DNA from: Aphis gossypii
Lineage: Eukaryota; Arthropoda; Insecta; Hemiptera; Aphididae
Direction of reading: 5' to 3'
DNA: 64,000 nucleotides
Assembly: GCF_020184175.1 (NCBI RefSeq)
Contig: NC_065531.1
Location: 48,939,213 to 49,003,212 of the forward strand
Shown here: positions 22,955 to 36,123 of the stretch, one piece after another
How positions within the stretch are numbered: position 1 is the stretch's first letter
How the letters are laid out: each line of letters starts with the position of its first letter
Notes under the pieces: generated by a model
Told to the model about the DNA's origin: nothing
Database searches by the model: none
The model's input: only the letters and a program-made list of their open reading frames with translations
Made by a program: the position numbers and the translations under genes

Positions 22955-23640
22955 TATCGATTATTATAATATTATAATATCGTACGATTATATTATATTA
23001 TTATAGGATTATAATATCATACGGTTATATTATATTATTATTATTGCTATACAGAATCTTGTGAAAAAAAAAATGGTGATGAGAAACCGGAGGAATACGC
23101 GATCACGGTGATATGACATATCATAATAATAATATGCGAGACACACTTGCGGCTGCTTTGCGGATCGCGCGTTTTGACCGGCGGCGGTGCGGGCCGATAG
23201 CGGCGTTTCCGGTGCGACGGACGACAGCGCGGAACCTGCAATGGCTCGAGGTATCGACGACAACGGTGATGGCGACGTATTATCTGCGGCGGCAAAGGAC
23301 CGTTCGGGTGAGTCGAATGCGGTAATACACAAATAATATGTCATCAGACGGCGGAGGGCCCGCGGGCAGTTTCCGGGTGTGGGCGTACGGTGCATGTGCC
23401 CGCGACATGATGGCCGTCGACCGGATGCAGACGCGCTGATTGCAATAGAATGTCGGACAGGTATAATTCGCGATAAGTGCAAATCGCGTAATATTATCGC
23501 ATTGCAGTGTATTACATTTTTAAACGAACGATTTGTGCAGACTCTTATTATAGGCAACGCACAGCAGCTTTGACCGGAAGAGACTGCGCGCTGACTCTCT
23601 TTGTCCGCCTGCAGTGTACATATACCCGTGTTTCCGATTC
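22955..23640 (+). promoter_or_regulatory. CpG-rich island with possible first exon
   Basis: After a pair of near-duplicate AT-rich strings (GATTATATTATATTATTATA type, about 22960-23045) a strongly CpG-rich segment follows, with blocks such as GACCGGCGGCGGTGCGGGCC. A 175-codon frame is open on the minus strand (23030-23557) but reads as low-information Arg/Ser/Pro sequence and overlaps other open frames, so I do not call it a gene. A consensus donor GTGAGT lies on + at 23308. The island looks like a promoter or first-exon region. Confidence 0.35.
23241..23307 (+). CDS. Candidate first coding exon of an unknown gene
   Basis: An ATG opens 22 codons plus one base up to a consensus donor (GTGAGT at 23308). 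The peptide begins MARGIDDNGDGDVLSAAAKD. It is acidic and Gly/Ala-rich, unlike the Ile/Tyr/Asn-rich chance frames of this window, and sits in a CpG-rich island typical of first exons. The phase (1) would join the candidate exon at 30479. Not recognised; without transcript support it may equally be non-coding. If the donor is ignored the frame stops at 23336. Confidence 0.2.
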
Positions 23641-24139
23641 AATATATATTTACATTAATTATTATCTGTCTGTATTATTTATTATTTTTTTTTTTTTTTA
23701 TTAATCTATATACTATATAACGATTGGCTCGTTTAATTATAATTATCGTTGAACCACAAAAGCTGAGGTTTTTATTACATTTATTTGTGAATGTATTATT
23801 TGAGTTGGTTTATTACCATATTGTTGTGCGGTGAAACACATTCCTAAAATACCATTGTTCTCATTTTTAATACATATAGATATTAAAAGAGCACAAAAAC
23901 AAACACTTATGTGCGGCACTTATTGATTATACACCAATGATCATATACATACTCGTTACACACATAGTTCACTCACCTAATTCGTCATTATATGAAGTTT
24001 GAGTAGGCAAATCCGACGACCGCCGCCACTGTCTTGAGTCTACTGCTCATAGAGCTCACGCCCATTGCACTTAATACATTGTAATATTTGTTTAAATCAT
24101 TTATTTGGACATTTAATTTAATGCTGATCACTGTAAACG

Positions 24140-24141
<2 letters not shown>

Positions 24142-24216
<75 letters not shown>
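24142..24216. repeat. (CA)n microsatellite
   Basis: About 37 uninterrupted CA units. It produces artificial His-Thr and Cys-Val frames on the two strands (24088-24318 and 23988-24275), which are not genes. Confidence 0.98.
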
Positions 24217-24218
<2 letters not shown>

Positions 24219-24319
24219 GCACAGGCACAGAGATATAAGATCGATGGCACGCACTGCAAAGTCTGTTAGCGGCAATTATATTCTACGTTCCCGCAGTTCA
24301 TACATTTTGAAATCTTAAT

Positions 24320-26080
24320 ATTGATGAATTATATCTTGACATAATAAGTACCTAAACAAAAATTGAAAATATATTACAAAAATAAACTGAAATTTTAAAA
24401 ATTAAACTTCAAATTTTAATCGTTTAAATTTATCATTATAATTTATAATATACCTACCTATGGTCGTTTCCATGTACTTTCTATTTTACTTAATTTATAG
24501 GGAAAGGATTTTGGTGTGAATTATGAATAGACTATTACTATACACCTTAATAAACGATAAATGATAAAGATTTATGACAAACTTACAATTTGTTATTTTA
24601 TAGAATTTAAATGTTGAGTTTAAATTTATAATTATTAACTTATTGATTTCTATATACTACCACTAAGGTCTCTTTTATTACTTTTAATATTTAGTATTTT
24701 AATCATTTTCTTCGTTCACTCACATTTTATTTTTTTTTAATATAGATTAAAGAAGTTTTTGTTCGCTCAGACTATTGTAAGAAAATAAAATGTTATTAAA
24801 CTATATTATTGATTAGATGTATGCCTTAAATAATAAGTTAATTAAAGTATGTAATGATTTAATTGTTTTTATTTCAATTATCTTAATCATCAATAATACT
24901 TGGTCCGTTGGCCAATCTATCGATTGTCATAATGGTTTAAGCATGCCTATGTTTATGATATTTGAGTTAATACGATGAAGAATTACGTCTGTGGTCGATT
25001 AAATTATTATACGTTCAAAATAAAACCGAAATGATTCAATTTTGTTTATAAAACTGTATTGAGTTTACTGTGTTTGGTTGTTTATTGAACGAGACCTGGG
25101 CTCTCTATTTAACCCCTAAATACTTATATTGTTTCGAAGTGTCGATAAGTTAATTAAGAGATCTCAACGGTAAACGGATTAGACAAAGTTAGAAAACTAT
25201 TGTTTCCACTTGTATATGGTAAATTTGGTAAAAACAAAAACTAAATAATAATTGTTGGTGATTCATTGCTATACATCATAACGATTTTTTATTTATTAAA
25301 TAAATTTAAATAAATGTTTGTTTGCTTAAAACGTTTTCATACTTACTTAAATAATGTAAATGCGCGTTAAGTAGAAACATTTTTTTTTCAACCGTGAATA
25401 AAAATACGATTTTTGTTACTATATTTTATAGACTCAAATAACTTTCGTTAAATGTAATTTCAATGAGATTAAAAACATCTTTACAAATAAATAAATATTA
25501 AACGATTAAACATATATATATATATATAAGCGTTTAAAGAAACACTTTTTAAGTTTAAAACCTCCTTCAATGTAATATTCATAAAATTTTTGTAAATTTA
25601 TTACACAATTCAAGTAAATTTGCATTTTTTTTTTTTTTTTTTTGTATTGAAGTGATAACAAATCTTCAAAAACTGCTAAACCAATCTTCAGTTGTCCACT
25701 AAAATAATTTTTCGAATGCGATAACAATCGCTTTCTATTTAATATCTATGTAAATATTTTAAATAGTAAATAAGTCTAAAAAGATCGTCAACTTAATGGT
25801 GCAAAATACTTATACAATTCGACAATCGTATTATTATTATAATTACAGTTCTAAACTAATATTTATACATCATATTTTTATTTAAAATAATTCAATAAAT
25901 GTATTATATTTCAATATTAGTATTTAAATACAGTATAATATAATAGTTAAACATATAAAATCAATACTAAGTCTAAGTTAAATAAGAAAAAATAACATTT
26001 TATAAAATGTTCAATTTTTTTTTTATTGTATCGTATAAATAAGTTTTGAAAACTCAAACAAATAAAACTATCAACTGAAA
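24320..26080. other. Intergenic, AT-rich, no gene recognised
   Basis: No coding signal. A 19-T run lies at 25625-25643 and gives a spurious poly-Lys frame on the minus strand (25506-25727). A short AT dinucleotide run lies near 25510-25528. Confidence 0.6.
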
Positions 26081-26590
26081 AATGACCTGACCCACCAATC
26101 AAACTTACACAACATGAAGATACCATGGTCACCAGAGAACGTACCAGACATACTATAGTATGACTATAGACATAATAAGTGTAGACTTACACATTCTCAT
26201 ATAATGTGTAAAGAGTCCGTTTCTAGATGCGAGATGAGAACTCTCAGTTAAAATCATATTCTTAGAATGCCCCAATTACTAAAACGCCCAAACAAAATAA
26301 CACATGAACACCATCTCACTCAAATAAGCATTCGCACCAGGACAAGAAAAAAGAACAACAAATTTCATCAAGATATCGAGCTCACAGCGAACACATAGGA
26401 CAACGGATCAACGATACCGCATTATAACAATCATGATGTTAAAATATAAATATAAAATATCATGTAATATATACCTATATATATATATATCCACAACTTA
26501 AATATAACAAATAATCATAAATCTTGTTAACTACTGTATATTAATAAACCATATATTTGAAGTCTTAAAAAAAAAATAAAATAAAAATAA
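26060..26590 (+). mobile_element. Possible retrotransposon 3' end with A-rich tail
   Basis: Composition changes to a balanced segment (about 26070-26430) with broken but protein-like frames on +, for example MKIPWSPENVPDIL ending in TAG near 26157, and later MPQLLKRPNKITHEHH leading to a Lys/Arg-rich end and stop near 26397. AATAAA at 26543-26548 is followed within 20 bases by an A-rich tail from 26567. This arrangement fits the decayed 3' end of a non-LTR element or a retrocopy. I could not name the family and no target duplication was found. Confidence 0.35.
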
Positions 26591-26599
26591 TAATATATT

Positions 26600-29500
26600 C
26601 TTAATAGAAATTTGAAGAAAAACGTTAGGATAAAATTAAAATTTTCAAAATTTTTCAAAAATTTACTGAGCATAATAATATATACATATATTATATTATA
26701 TTATTATAATATAGTTGTATAATAGTGTAAAATCTATTACGAAACCACGAATATTTTAGGTGAATGCATTCAATAACTTAAAATGTAAAAAAAAAAAATA
26801 AAATTAGAAGCTAGGAACTATCATTAATACTAATGCATTCGTAACCCTAAATAAGCTAAATACAGAACAACTATTAAAAAGCGCTTAATACATTTTTAAT
26901 TACCTATGTTTTGTTTGAAAAAATTCAACATGCTGGTTAGTCCTGCAATTTATATCAAATATTAAACATACAAAATAAAACCGTGTGATACACCAAACAT
27001 AATATAAAACATTTTAATATACTTTTTAACGGTTTGAAATTTCGGTTACCTATTATGAAATACTGATTTATACAACGAATAACAACAGTTATTACTATAA
27101 AATATATATTATAAATCATAGTTTTATCTTACTTTTGTAAAGTACTCAAACAAAAAACTCAATACAACTACCCGATTAAGTTTTCTATTTTCATTTTTTC
27201 AAAAAATTGCAATTTTTGAAGCAAAATAAAAATATTCCAACCGACTGGCGGTTCTAAAACCTTGTAGAATAAAACTATTAATATATATAATATTGTATAA
27301 TATATATAATATATATATGTAGGTACGATAGTAGTTTAGATGCTAAACTCAAAACGACTCCCTGTTGATACTCATATAAACATATTGTAAAACTGTAGTT
27401 TTAGTTGCTCTACCTCGACTAAAAGTAAAATACATATTTACTACCTAGTACCTACTCGAATATTTCCAACCAAACAAACTTTTATTTTTTGTTGTATTAC
27501 TTAATCAGAAATAATTGATTGTCAAAAAATATTTCGATTATTATTTGAATTGGAAAAAATGTTAGAAGTAATTAGCTAGTGTAAAACAATCTTCATAAAA
27601 TATACACATATTTTTTACTTCAATTGAAGCGATTAATGTATTGGTTATACAATGATTATTTTTATTATTTTTAGAGCTGTAAATATTTGGGAGGAAGCAT
27701 AATGCGAAAGCGGTCCCCTCCCGGTCATCGATTTAACCCCCCCCCCCAAAAAAAAAAGAGCCGTAAATATACTAATTAGTAATTATTCTCATCTAAACAT
27801 TAAGGATGGTTTTTGGTTGTAATTATTTAAATCAATTTTTTACGTTATGGGATAAAAAGTAAACTATTCTCAGAAAATTTTCAAATTTATTATCCTTAAA
27901 ATTAAAAAAAAAAGTCGAAAATATTTATGCCATACCAGTTTTTACAAAATGTATTTTGTTATTTTGTTTTAATTCAAAAATGGATAAATCGTAAATAGGT
28001 ACTATAGAAATGTTCAGCAAATATTTAGGTATATTAGCATTTAAAAACCTCGAAAATCGGACAATGTATGTAGGTACCAAATACAAGTTTCTCTTAAGTT
28101 GTTCTTATGAAAGCTTAATAAAAAACAGAATTGCATAAACACAATTTTTTTAATTAATTTTACGATAATTATTAGAATTCAAGTTCAAATTATTAAAAAA
28201 TTGGATACTCAAATTAAATATTTTTCATCGACTGGTTTTAATATTTTTGCAGTAACTAAATTATATAAATTACAGAAACTTGAAATTGACGAATATTATG
28301 GAATTTCTATATTGTATAATACTATTACTTTATACGCACAAAGATATTTTCATAATATTTAAACTAAATTTAAGTTATTTATACCTACCTATACACTCCA
28401 TTCTACGGGACTTTGGTATTGATTTATATTTTATAAATTATATGCGATATTTTCGGTAGAAATTAATTCATAATTATACCAAAATGCCGAACACTCAAAA
28501 ATTGAAATTATACAGTATAGAAGTGAATTCCCAGCAATTTCTTTTAATATGTATATTCTGGTTTCTATTATACACAAACCGATAACGTCCGTTAAATTTG
28601 ATAAAATTGATTTTTATTTCCTGCATATTATTCAATAGATTAGATATAGAAGATGCATCGTATATTATTATAATATTTAAGACTATAATATACCCCGAGA
28701 ATCCGTGATTTACACATTAGACGCCGTGCACCCATCAAATTATGAAAATTTGTTACTTTGACCTTTAGAATGGAATAATGTGTTGAAGTGAAAACAATTT
28801 TATTAAAATTATATGTAATAATATTATAATTGTATAATAATTAATTTTGTAAGATAAAATTGGTCCATTCAGTAAAACTTTCATTTCATTACCTATGTTT
28901 ATTCCTATTGGATAATCTTTTCAAACTCTAGTTTCTCACAGTCGCCTCATTTTATTTATGAAGTTTCATTGTAACATGGAATATTTCACAATTTAATTTT
29001 CAGAAATATATAATATTATATATTACGCCTATATACAGTTTAGTCTAGATTATTATAATATAAATACATATTACAGATATATAAAAAAATAAACAAATAT
29101 TTTAGGGGAACATTGAAACGTGTGTCCCCACAACTATATATTTTTAACGTGCAAAAATAAATGTAGGAAATCATTTAATAAATTATTATTATCAACCATT
29201 TTCTTTAAAATGTAATTCAACGAATATAGCATACAATTTGTTATTATTACAATGGTAATAATATTGTTCAGTTAATATTTAATGTATAAGACTTAAACAA
29301 ACTGAAAAAATAATTAAGTAGATAATAACAATATCATAATATACTATAAATTCTGATGTATTTTATAACGTCAAAACTTAGGGTAATCAAGATTAAAATA
29401 TATTTTCTACATAAATAACTAAAGATTAGGAGTTAAAAAAAATCATTAGAAAATAGCAACGGAAAATAGTCAAAAAAAAAAAACATAGAAAATGATATTT

Positions 29501-30478
29501 CAACTAATATATAATAGTTATTTGGAATAATTTTCCTGAATAAAATATAATATATGTATTATATATATTGGTACTTTTAAGACAGTGGGCGTATATATTT
29601 AATCAATTTACGATATCAGTATTATTTTAGCAAAACTCATTATTTTAAATAAAGTATATTTTTCTGCATCTTTGATATTCGTATAGTTATTTTCATATTA
29701 TTATCAGATACTTGTTTATATTTTTTACTGCGAATGAACATATTTCAAATTCAACGAAAAATTGTCAAATGTGTTTATTTATCTTAACTAATTTAAAATA
29801 TAATTTAAATATAATAAACGAAATAAAAATACTGAAAATTATGTTAACATTATTTTATAATACGTGAAAATACACTCAAGATTCACGAAATCGGTGTCAA
29901 TTAATGTTTATAACATTAATGTAGCCCTAAAATATACCTATACCTATTATGAATTATGATATTACCTAGTACAACTTTTTGATAAATTGCTTTTCTTATT
30001 AATTTTACCTCGAAAATAATGATTTAGATATTTCATTATATTTTATTCTTGTTATACGTATTATACATAGTACCGATCTACACATTATCAAAATCGCAAT
30101 TATTTGAAATTGTTATGTACATTTTTATGAAAAGAACACTCATATAAATATATAATTAATCTAGTTTTTTAAAAGAATCGATAGAGTTTTGGGTAATAAT
30201 AATATGCTGTATTGAAATTTTATGAAACCTATTTACATTGTTATACTTGGTATTTGATAATGAACCACAATTGCACAGTTGTTTGTCCCTGTTCATAATA
30301 ATTTATTTTTCATTATAAATTATTAATATTAAAATTAAACTTTAAAAAAATGTTAATTATTGTTATGTATTATTATTTGTTTAACTGGTTGTAAAACCCA
30401 CGCAATATACCTACTGTACCTAGCAATGACAGCGGATAAAAAGGTTTAACAACTATTTGCTTTTCGTATATTATACAG
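26600..30478. other. Intergenic or intronic, AT-rich, no gene recognised
   Basis: Only low-complexity sequence, AT-dinucleotide runs (about 27280-27320) and the small tailed insertion at 27687-27756 are seen. If the candidate two-exon gene is real this is its intron. Confidence 0.5.
27673..27770 (+). mobile_element. Small A-tailed insertion flanked by 14-bp direct repeats
   Basis: AGAGCTGTAAATAT (27673-27686) and AGAGCCGTAAATAT (27757-27770) match at 13 of 14 positions and flank about 70 bases that end in an 11-C run and an A run. Flanking duplications plus a 3' A tail are the mark of target-primed reverse transcription, so this is probably a heavily 5'-truncated LINE or SINE copy. The parent family is unknown. 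Confidence 0.5.
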
Positions 30479-30648
30479 AGAAATACTTGAAAAATGAAAG
30501 TCCTTATACCACTCCACAAAAACATCACTTAAGAGATGGCTATATAAAAACAGACGTCTGCGAATTGGATCCTACCAATTGTGAAGGTGAATGCAAAGGA
30601 GAACATTGTTTTTCAACAATAACATTGTATTTAATGACTTATTTTTAA
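30479..30648 (+). CDS. Candidate exon with a small cysteine-rich motif
   Basis: A good acceptor (pyrimidine-rich, then TTATACAG) precedes an open frame ending at TAA 30646-30648. After two bases that complete a split codon it reads KYLKNESPYTTPQKHHLRDG and later CELDPTNCEGECKGEHC, a spaced four-cysteine motif of unknown family. Phase 1 agrees with the candidate exon at 23241-23307 (joined product 78 residues). Internal donor-like GAAG|GTGAAT at 30586/30587 and AAG|GTAAGT at 30724/30725 allow other endings. There is no signal peptide. A relic of a larger gene or element is possible. Confidence 0.25.
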
Positions 30649-30729
30649 ATTTATTTTAAATTTTTTTTAAATAGTGTTTGTGCTCGTCAGAATCACAGTT
30701 GCTTTTAACAGTTTCTAAAATAAGGTAAG

Positions 30730-33700
30730 TAAGATATTTAAAAAATAAAAAATCAATCGAAATTTTTATAAAACCGCATCATACGAGAAACGAGATATTA
30801 AAAAAAAAAAAAAATACCATTTATTGACTAAATATTTTACACTAATTGCCATATCACTTTAAACTTAGACTTTGAATACTACATACTCAATCAAATACGT
30901 ATCTCTAGGTACATACATATTATTGCTTTGGTAAAAATGTCTTAAATATTAAATTTTCAATATTATATCAAAATAATTGTATTTTTGGGATGATTTTTCT
31001 TACACAATTGCAAAACAACCAAAATTATTACTACTAATACTATTAGTTATTACTATATAACGTGTTACAGGTTGCTAGTCAGTTAAAGAATTGTTCACAT
31101 AACTACATAGGTGTCTAAGATAGAAATAAAAAGTTTTTTTTTTATAATATTAAGTTCGTGCAGAGCGAAACATCTATAATATATTTCACTATAACATAGA
31201 TTTACATCGTAAAATGTATATTATACTTGGAAAGTATTTCCTTTACTACAACACTATCAACATGTAGGTTTGAAATAATCTCCTTGTAAATATTAGATAT
31301 TTCTGAAAATAAAAAATGTAACATATCATCACAATTTTTATACATTATTAAACACAAACATTTGACAACATTCCTTTCAATAAACACTTATTCCAATTTT
31401 AATTTATTTTAGTAGGTATTCTGAACATTTTATGATTTATAATAATATAATATTAAATATATAATAATGATACTATAATTAATTTATATATTTTTTTCTT
31501 TATCCTCGTCTAACATTTTAAATTTAATCATCAAAAAATAAAATCCCACCTTCAGGATTGGCATATTTGTAGACTTTAACTTTACAATAACAAAGTATTT
31601 ATTTATTATTTTTTTTTTTTTGTTGGTTGTCAAATACTAAATAAAAAGTTTTGTAGATATTATAAATACCTGCCATAATATTATTAAAAAAATGAATATT
31701 GTGTTCATGCAACATTATTTTTTAACATTCTCAAATGATTTAAAAAATTAACTAAATATATAAACAAAACGAAACAATTAATCATTTTTGTATAAACTCA
31801 GTTCATAATAGGATTTTTAATGCTATAATTTACTATTGTTATTTTAAAATTAAAAACAGTTGTATACACAATTATTTTGTGCACAAAATAATTGTTTTAG
31901 TTTACTGATTTATGCCAATATAATATAAAATTAAATTAGAGTTTTCAGGGTTTTCATTTAAATATTCTAATTTCTAATAATTGTTTATGTATTTATACAA
32001 CCAAAATTAAGAAAAATAATAAATTCATTATTTTATACTCCTTATTCCGAGTTTAAACTTTAAATTCTTTAGACTATTTACAATAATTAGTTTTGTTTAT
32101 TAATTGTATTATATTATATACTATAGATAAAAATTTAGATAAAAATTATGAATGTGATTGACTTAACTTTTTTTTTTTTATTAAATAATTAAATAAAAAT
32201 AACAAGAATGAAATAAGTTTTAGTTCATTTAAAATCTAACATTATATCAACTTATTTTTAATAAAATATAGTATGATAAATTAAAATAGTATTGTCATGT
32301 TATAATATTTAACTTGATGGGCAATAAATTATTTTAATCAAATATAACATACAAGTATAATTTTTAGTATGATATTTTAATTGAGTCAAATCTCTTAAAA
32401 TCCATTAATAAATTAAGTAAAAGATATAGGTATTAAGTTTAACGAAATAATGCTAAATATTTACAATGTATTTATAGCCTCAATGAACAGGGATATTATC
32501 AACAGATTTTTAGTTAGTGAGTTTAAGATAGCCGGTTAAGTTTTACATAACATAGTTATAGTTTTTAACACAAATTTCTTAATATAGGAACTTCTATATA
32601 TTTTTAATAAACCAAAACTAAAATGATTAATATTATATAAATTAAAATGAATTTTAATCCGCTCAGTTTTCTAAATTTTTCTAAATCGAATTCAAGTATT
32701 TTTTTGTTATCTATAATTATCTTAATGGTTGATATCAAAAAAACTGAATAAATTAATACTATATACTTACAAAACTATCCAGATTGTTTTTCAAATATCA
32801 ATAATATATTTATTTAATGTTTATAAAATAATATTTATTATTTCAGTTGTTATAAATAATGAATAAATTATTATATTTAAACTTAAATAATTGCATAATT
32901 ATATAATTTTATTAGTAGCAAGAAGTAAAAATACTACTGTGGACTGTGATTGAATTAAATTCCTAATGGTAATAATAAAAATATATAGGTATAGGTACGA
33001 AATTTAGCAAGTTATATGAATAATAAATATTAAAATATTGCATCCAAATAAAATTATTTTTTAATGTTTTTAAAACAATAATAATAATAGTAATATAGTC
33101 CGTTAACGTTATTATCATTTTTTTATTTTTTTACTTTTATTTCATAAAACTAGGCAATGTATTATATATATATATAATACTGGGTTTTATATTCTTTTAG
33201 AGTTAAAAAACACAAGCATAATTTTCTAAATTTATAGACATTATTTTTTTATTCAACCAACCTTGATTGCTTTTCTTAAATTACGAAGACTCGTTATAAC
33301 TAGATAATGAATGAAAATAATAATAATAATAAATAATATTTATACAACTCTGTCCAACAGTAATTTTATTATTTAATGGTAAATAATTTTGAAATTACGT
33401 AGATATTCGTCTTGTTTAAATGTTCAATAATTGTGTATTAAGATACTAATGCTGAGTTGCATAAAAAAGCGATTCATTAAAATTTACCTAATGGTCCAAT
33501 CATGGGCCACTAAATAATTTTTAAGTGCTCACGATTGATTCATTAAATTTTTAATGATTGATTATATAAACAGGTATAATTCAAAAACAATTAAATGTTC
33601 TACAATTAGGGAATTGATTAAGAACAACTTTTAAAATCGTCCGAATATTTTCTAAATATCCATACAGTATTGCAATTATAAATATTGAACAACTTTAGTA

Positions 33701-34400
33701 AGGCTATATTATAATATTAAAGCGTTTAACTGCACATAAAGTAATCACTTTTAAATTATTATTAAATAAAACCGTCACCATAGGATGTATATTGTATATA
33801 ATATAGTAAACTATAAAACTCCTTTTTGATAAAGAGTAAAGACTTGAGTAAAGAATGTGCAGGAAAACCTTCTCTAGAATTTTTATTTATTTTCTTATCT
33901 ATTCATATTTTTCAAAATGCATTTAATAGTTTTTCTTACGGTCTACGCCTGTATTGTAAGTTTAAATTCCTTTTCCAGAGTCTGTTTTGTTCCTTTTCCT
34001 ATAGCAGTCTGCAATTTATCTTCATATCTATTCAATTAAAAACAATTTTGATGAACTAACTAACTGTCGATACTCAGCACACAATTTTGTATTTTTTACT
34101 GTTTCTAATCAATGCAATAATTCAATAAATTTTATATTTGTATACTAATAAAATAATACATAAATTACTAATGTTATAATAACCAAATCTTAAATTTTTC
34201 ATTGCGAATTTTACATTTTTACTTATAAGTTATAAGTGATTATTGTTTTCACGGGAGTAGATTATCTAATAATTTCAAGATATCGTACGAACACAAGCTA
34301 TGAACCATTATTTTATTTTTTAAAAAATCGATGGTTACGTCAAAATATGGTTATTTATTAAATGTGTACAATACTAATACGTTCATACCTCGAAGCGAGT
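30730..34400. other. Intergenic, AT-rich, no gene recognised
   Basis: Homopolymers and AT-rich runs, including a 22-bp palindrome of the GTATTATATAT type near 33160. Open frames at 31202-31387 (-) and 33826-34059 (+) are Phe/Ile/Leu-rich and without recognisable domains. Confidence 0.6.
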
Positions 34401-35830
34401 TACGAATTACGATGAGAAGTCACGCGCCTTCTAAAACGTAAGCACTTCGTTGTTTGTTTTTACAACTTTGATATTCTCTTACTTTTACCATCGTGAAACA
34501 GAAACATTCTCGATTATCGGTTTTAATTTTTTTTTTCAATTGTTTTCCGCGTACGGAGACTGCAACAGCTGAGACCACGATATTAAGGAAAATATTATAA
34601 ACTGCTATGTTGTGTTATGCGTGAACGGTGCACGACATTAATATTTAATATTGTTATCGTTAACAAGTTTACAACGGCAGCTGACGATTTTACGCGGATC
34701 GATGAGAGAAAATCGCAGTTTTTGACATCTTCCGTGATAATAACGCTGCGCCCCACAGCACACGAATCATATTGCCGCTCACTTATCATCGTGTGTCGTG
34801 CGTTGTAGTATATTAGTATAGTAGTATTAGTGTGTGGTAGTAGACTTTCCCCCCGACAAGAGGTCGGCGTAAAAGTTCGACGTGCGTTTCAAAGGAACGG
34901 ATCAACGACTACATAAAAATAATCCCATCGAAATCGCCGTGGGACATTCCGCGCCCGCGCACGACTTGCCGTGCCATCGACGTCGTCGGGTTTAATTCAG
35001 CGTCGCGTTTAATAGCCGAATCATCGATCGATCGGTTTTCCTATATTATATTCGACCATTATTGCGAACTATGCACACAGTAGGATACACATAGGTAAAT
35101 CGTTAATTGTCGAGTATGTCGTCCAGCATACAGTATTGTATCCACTGGACTTACGAGACGTCGTCGACCTTGATGTGCGCGCGACCCGACCGTTGAAAAC
35201 ACTGCAGACTCATCGATCTCGTATGACCCTTATATAATAATAACAACAATTTAATGATATTAATAAATCGATTCAATGCTTAAGAGGCGGTTTTATAAAG
35301 TGTACATCAACAATAGTTACTGTTCTCCCGAATGGTTTCGCGTGTTTGCCGCGAGCAAACATTGTCGGCGAATTTTATAAAAAAACGCGATGCTCATCGC
35401 TCATCTATTCGTATGCAAATCCGACAAAAATGGCCGGATCACGATCACCCGAATATTAAACACTCCGGGCTGATGACAAATCAAAAAGTAAAAATACGAC
35501 TATAATACGCCACAACCGCCACATATAATATGTGTACATGTAATATTATATATTATAACGTATACTTATATACTTACCTCGTAATATAATATAAAGCTAC
35601 TTGAGTGTGAAGTTCTTTATCGTCGTCGGTCGGCCGGAAATCAAAACGTTACGAAATAACCATCATCGCGGCGTAATTGGTCCCGGTGGATCGTGATAAT
35701 CCACGAAGACACTTTCACGGAATGACGACGAATGACCTTTGCCAGGGGGGCTGGGAGAGAGGGTCAAGTGACTTATGCATTTTCACTTTTTCCTTTGCTT
35801 TACTTCCCCGCTAACAACAAAACAAACGCG
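34400..35830 (+). promoter_or_regulatory. CpG-rich island, probable promoter region, possibly of the ZP gene
   Basis: The longest CpG-enriched stretch in the window (blocks such as CGTCGTCGGG, GCGCCCGCGC, TCATCGATCGATCGG). It lies upstream of the ZP gene in the same orientation. A perfect octamer ATGCAAAT (POU-type site) is at 35413-35420. A donor-like ATAG|GTAAAT at 35094/35095 could end a non-coding first exon that splices to 43075. Two short overlapping frames at 34595-34808 are open on opposite strands and do not look coding. The link to the ZP gene is an inference from position and strand. Confidence 0.4.
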
Positions 35831-36056
35831 CCGCTATACCATGTGTACATTGTACATATACGGCAAAACAGTATAATATAATGCGCTGCGTTTGTTTATA
35901 TAGGTAATTTATTATGCATATGTATTATATACACACGAATAATATGTAGTTGTGTTTTTTCCACGAGAGATTACATTTTAATAACATTTGCATAATAACA
36001 GAAACGGATTAATATTCGTCGGGGTTTTTGTTTAAACAATAATATGTAAAAATCGT

Positions 36057-36123
36057 ATGAAACGAAACAAATTGTTGATGCGTATGATGGTTACGATTTT
36101 CTATTATTTAAACGTGATTGAAG
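36057..36123 (+). CDS. Possible alternative first coding exon of the ZP gene
   Basis: ATG opens 22 codons plus one base to a donor GTATGT at 36124. The peptide MKRNKLLMRMMVTIFYYLNV looks like a signal sequence (basic start, then hydrophobic core). Phase 1 joins exactly, without a stop, to the acceptor at 43075, where DQSVT precedes the Met at 43089; this would add 27 residues to the ZP protein. It could also be a chance frame, because the exon at 43075 has its own signal peptide. Confidence 0.25.

Noticed and set aside
23030..23557. 175-codon minus-strand open frame
   Set aside because: It lies in CpG-rich DNA where several frames are open at once; the translation is Arg/Ser/Pro-rich without domain signs and ends in poly-Ile from an ATT repeat. 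CpG richness, not coding, explains it.
23988..24318. His-Thr and Cys-Val repeat frames
   Set aside because: Produced by translating the CA microsatellite.
33826..34059. 77-codon + frame
   Set aside because: Phe/Ile/Ser/Leu-rich, no splice-linked neighbours, no recognised domain.
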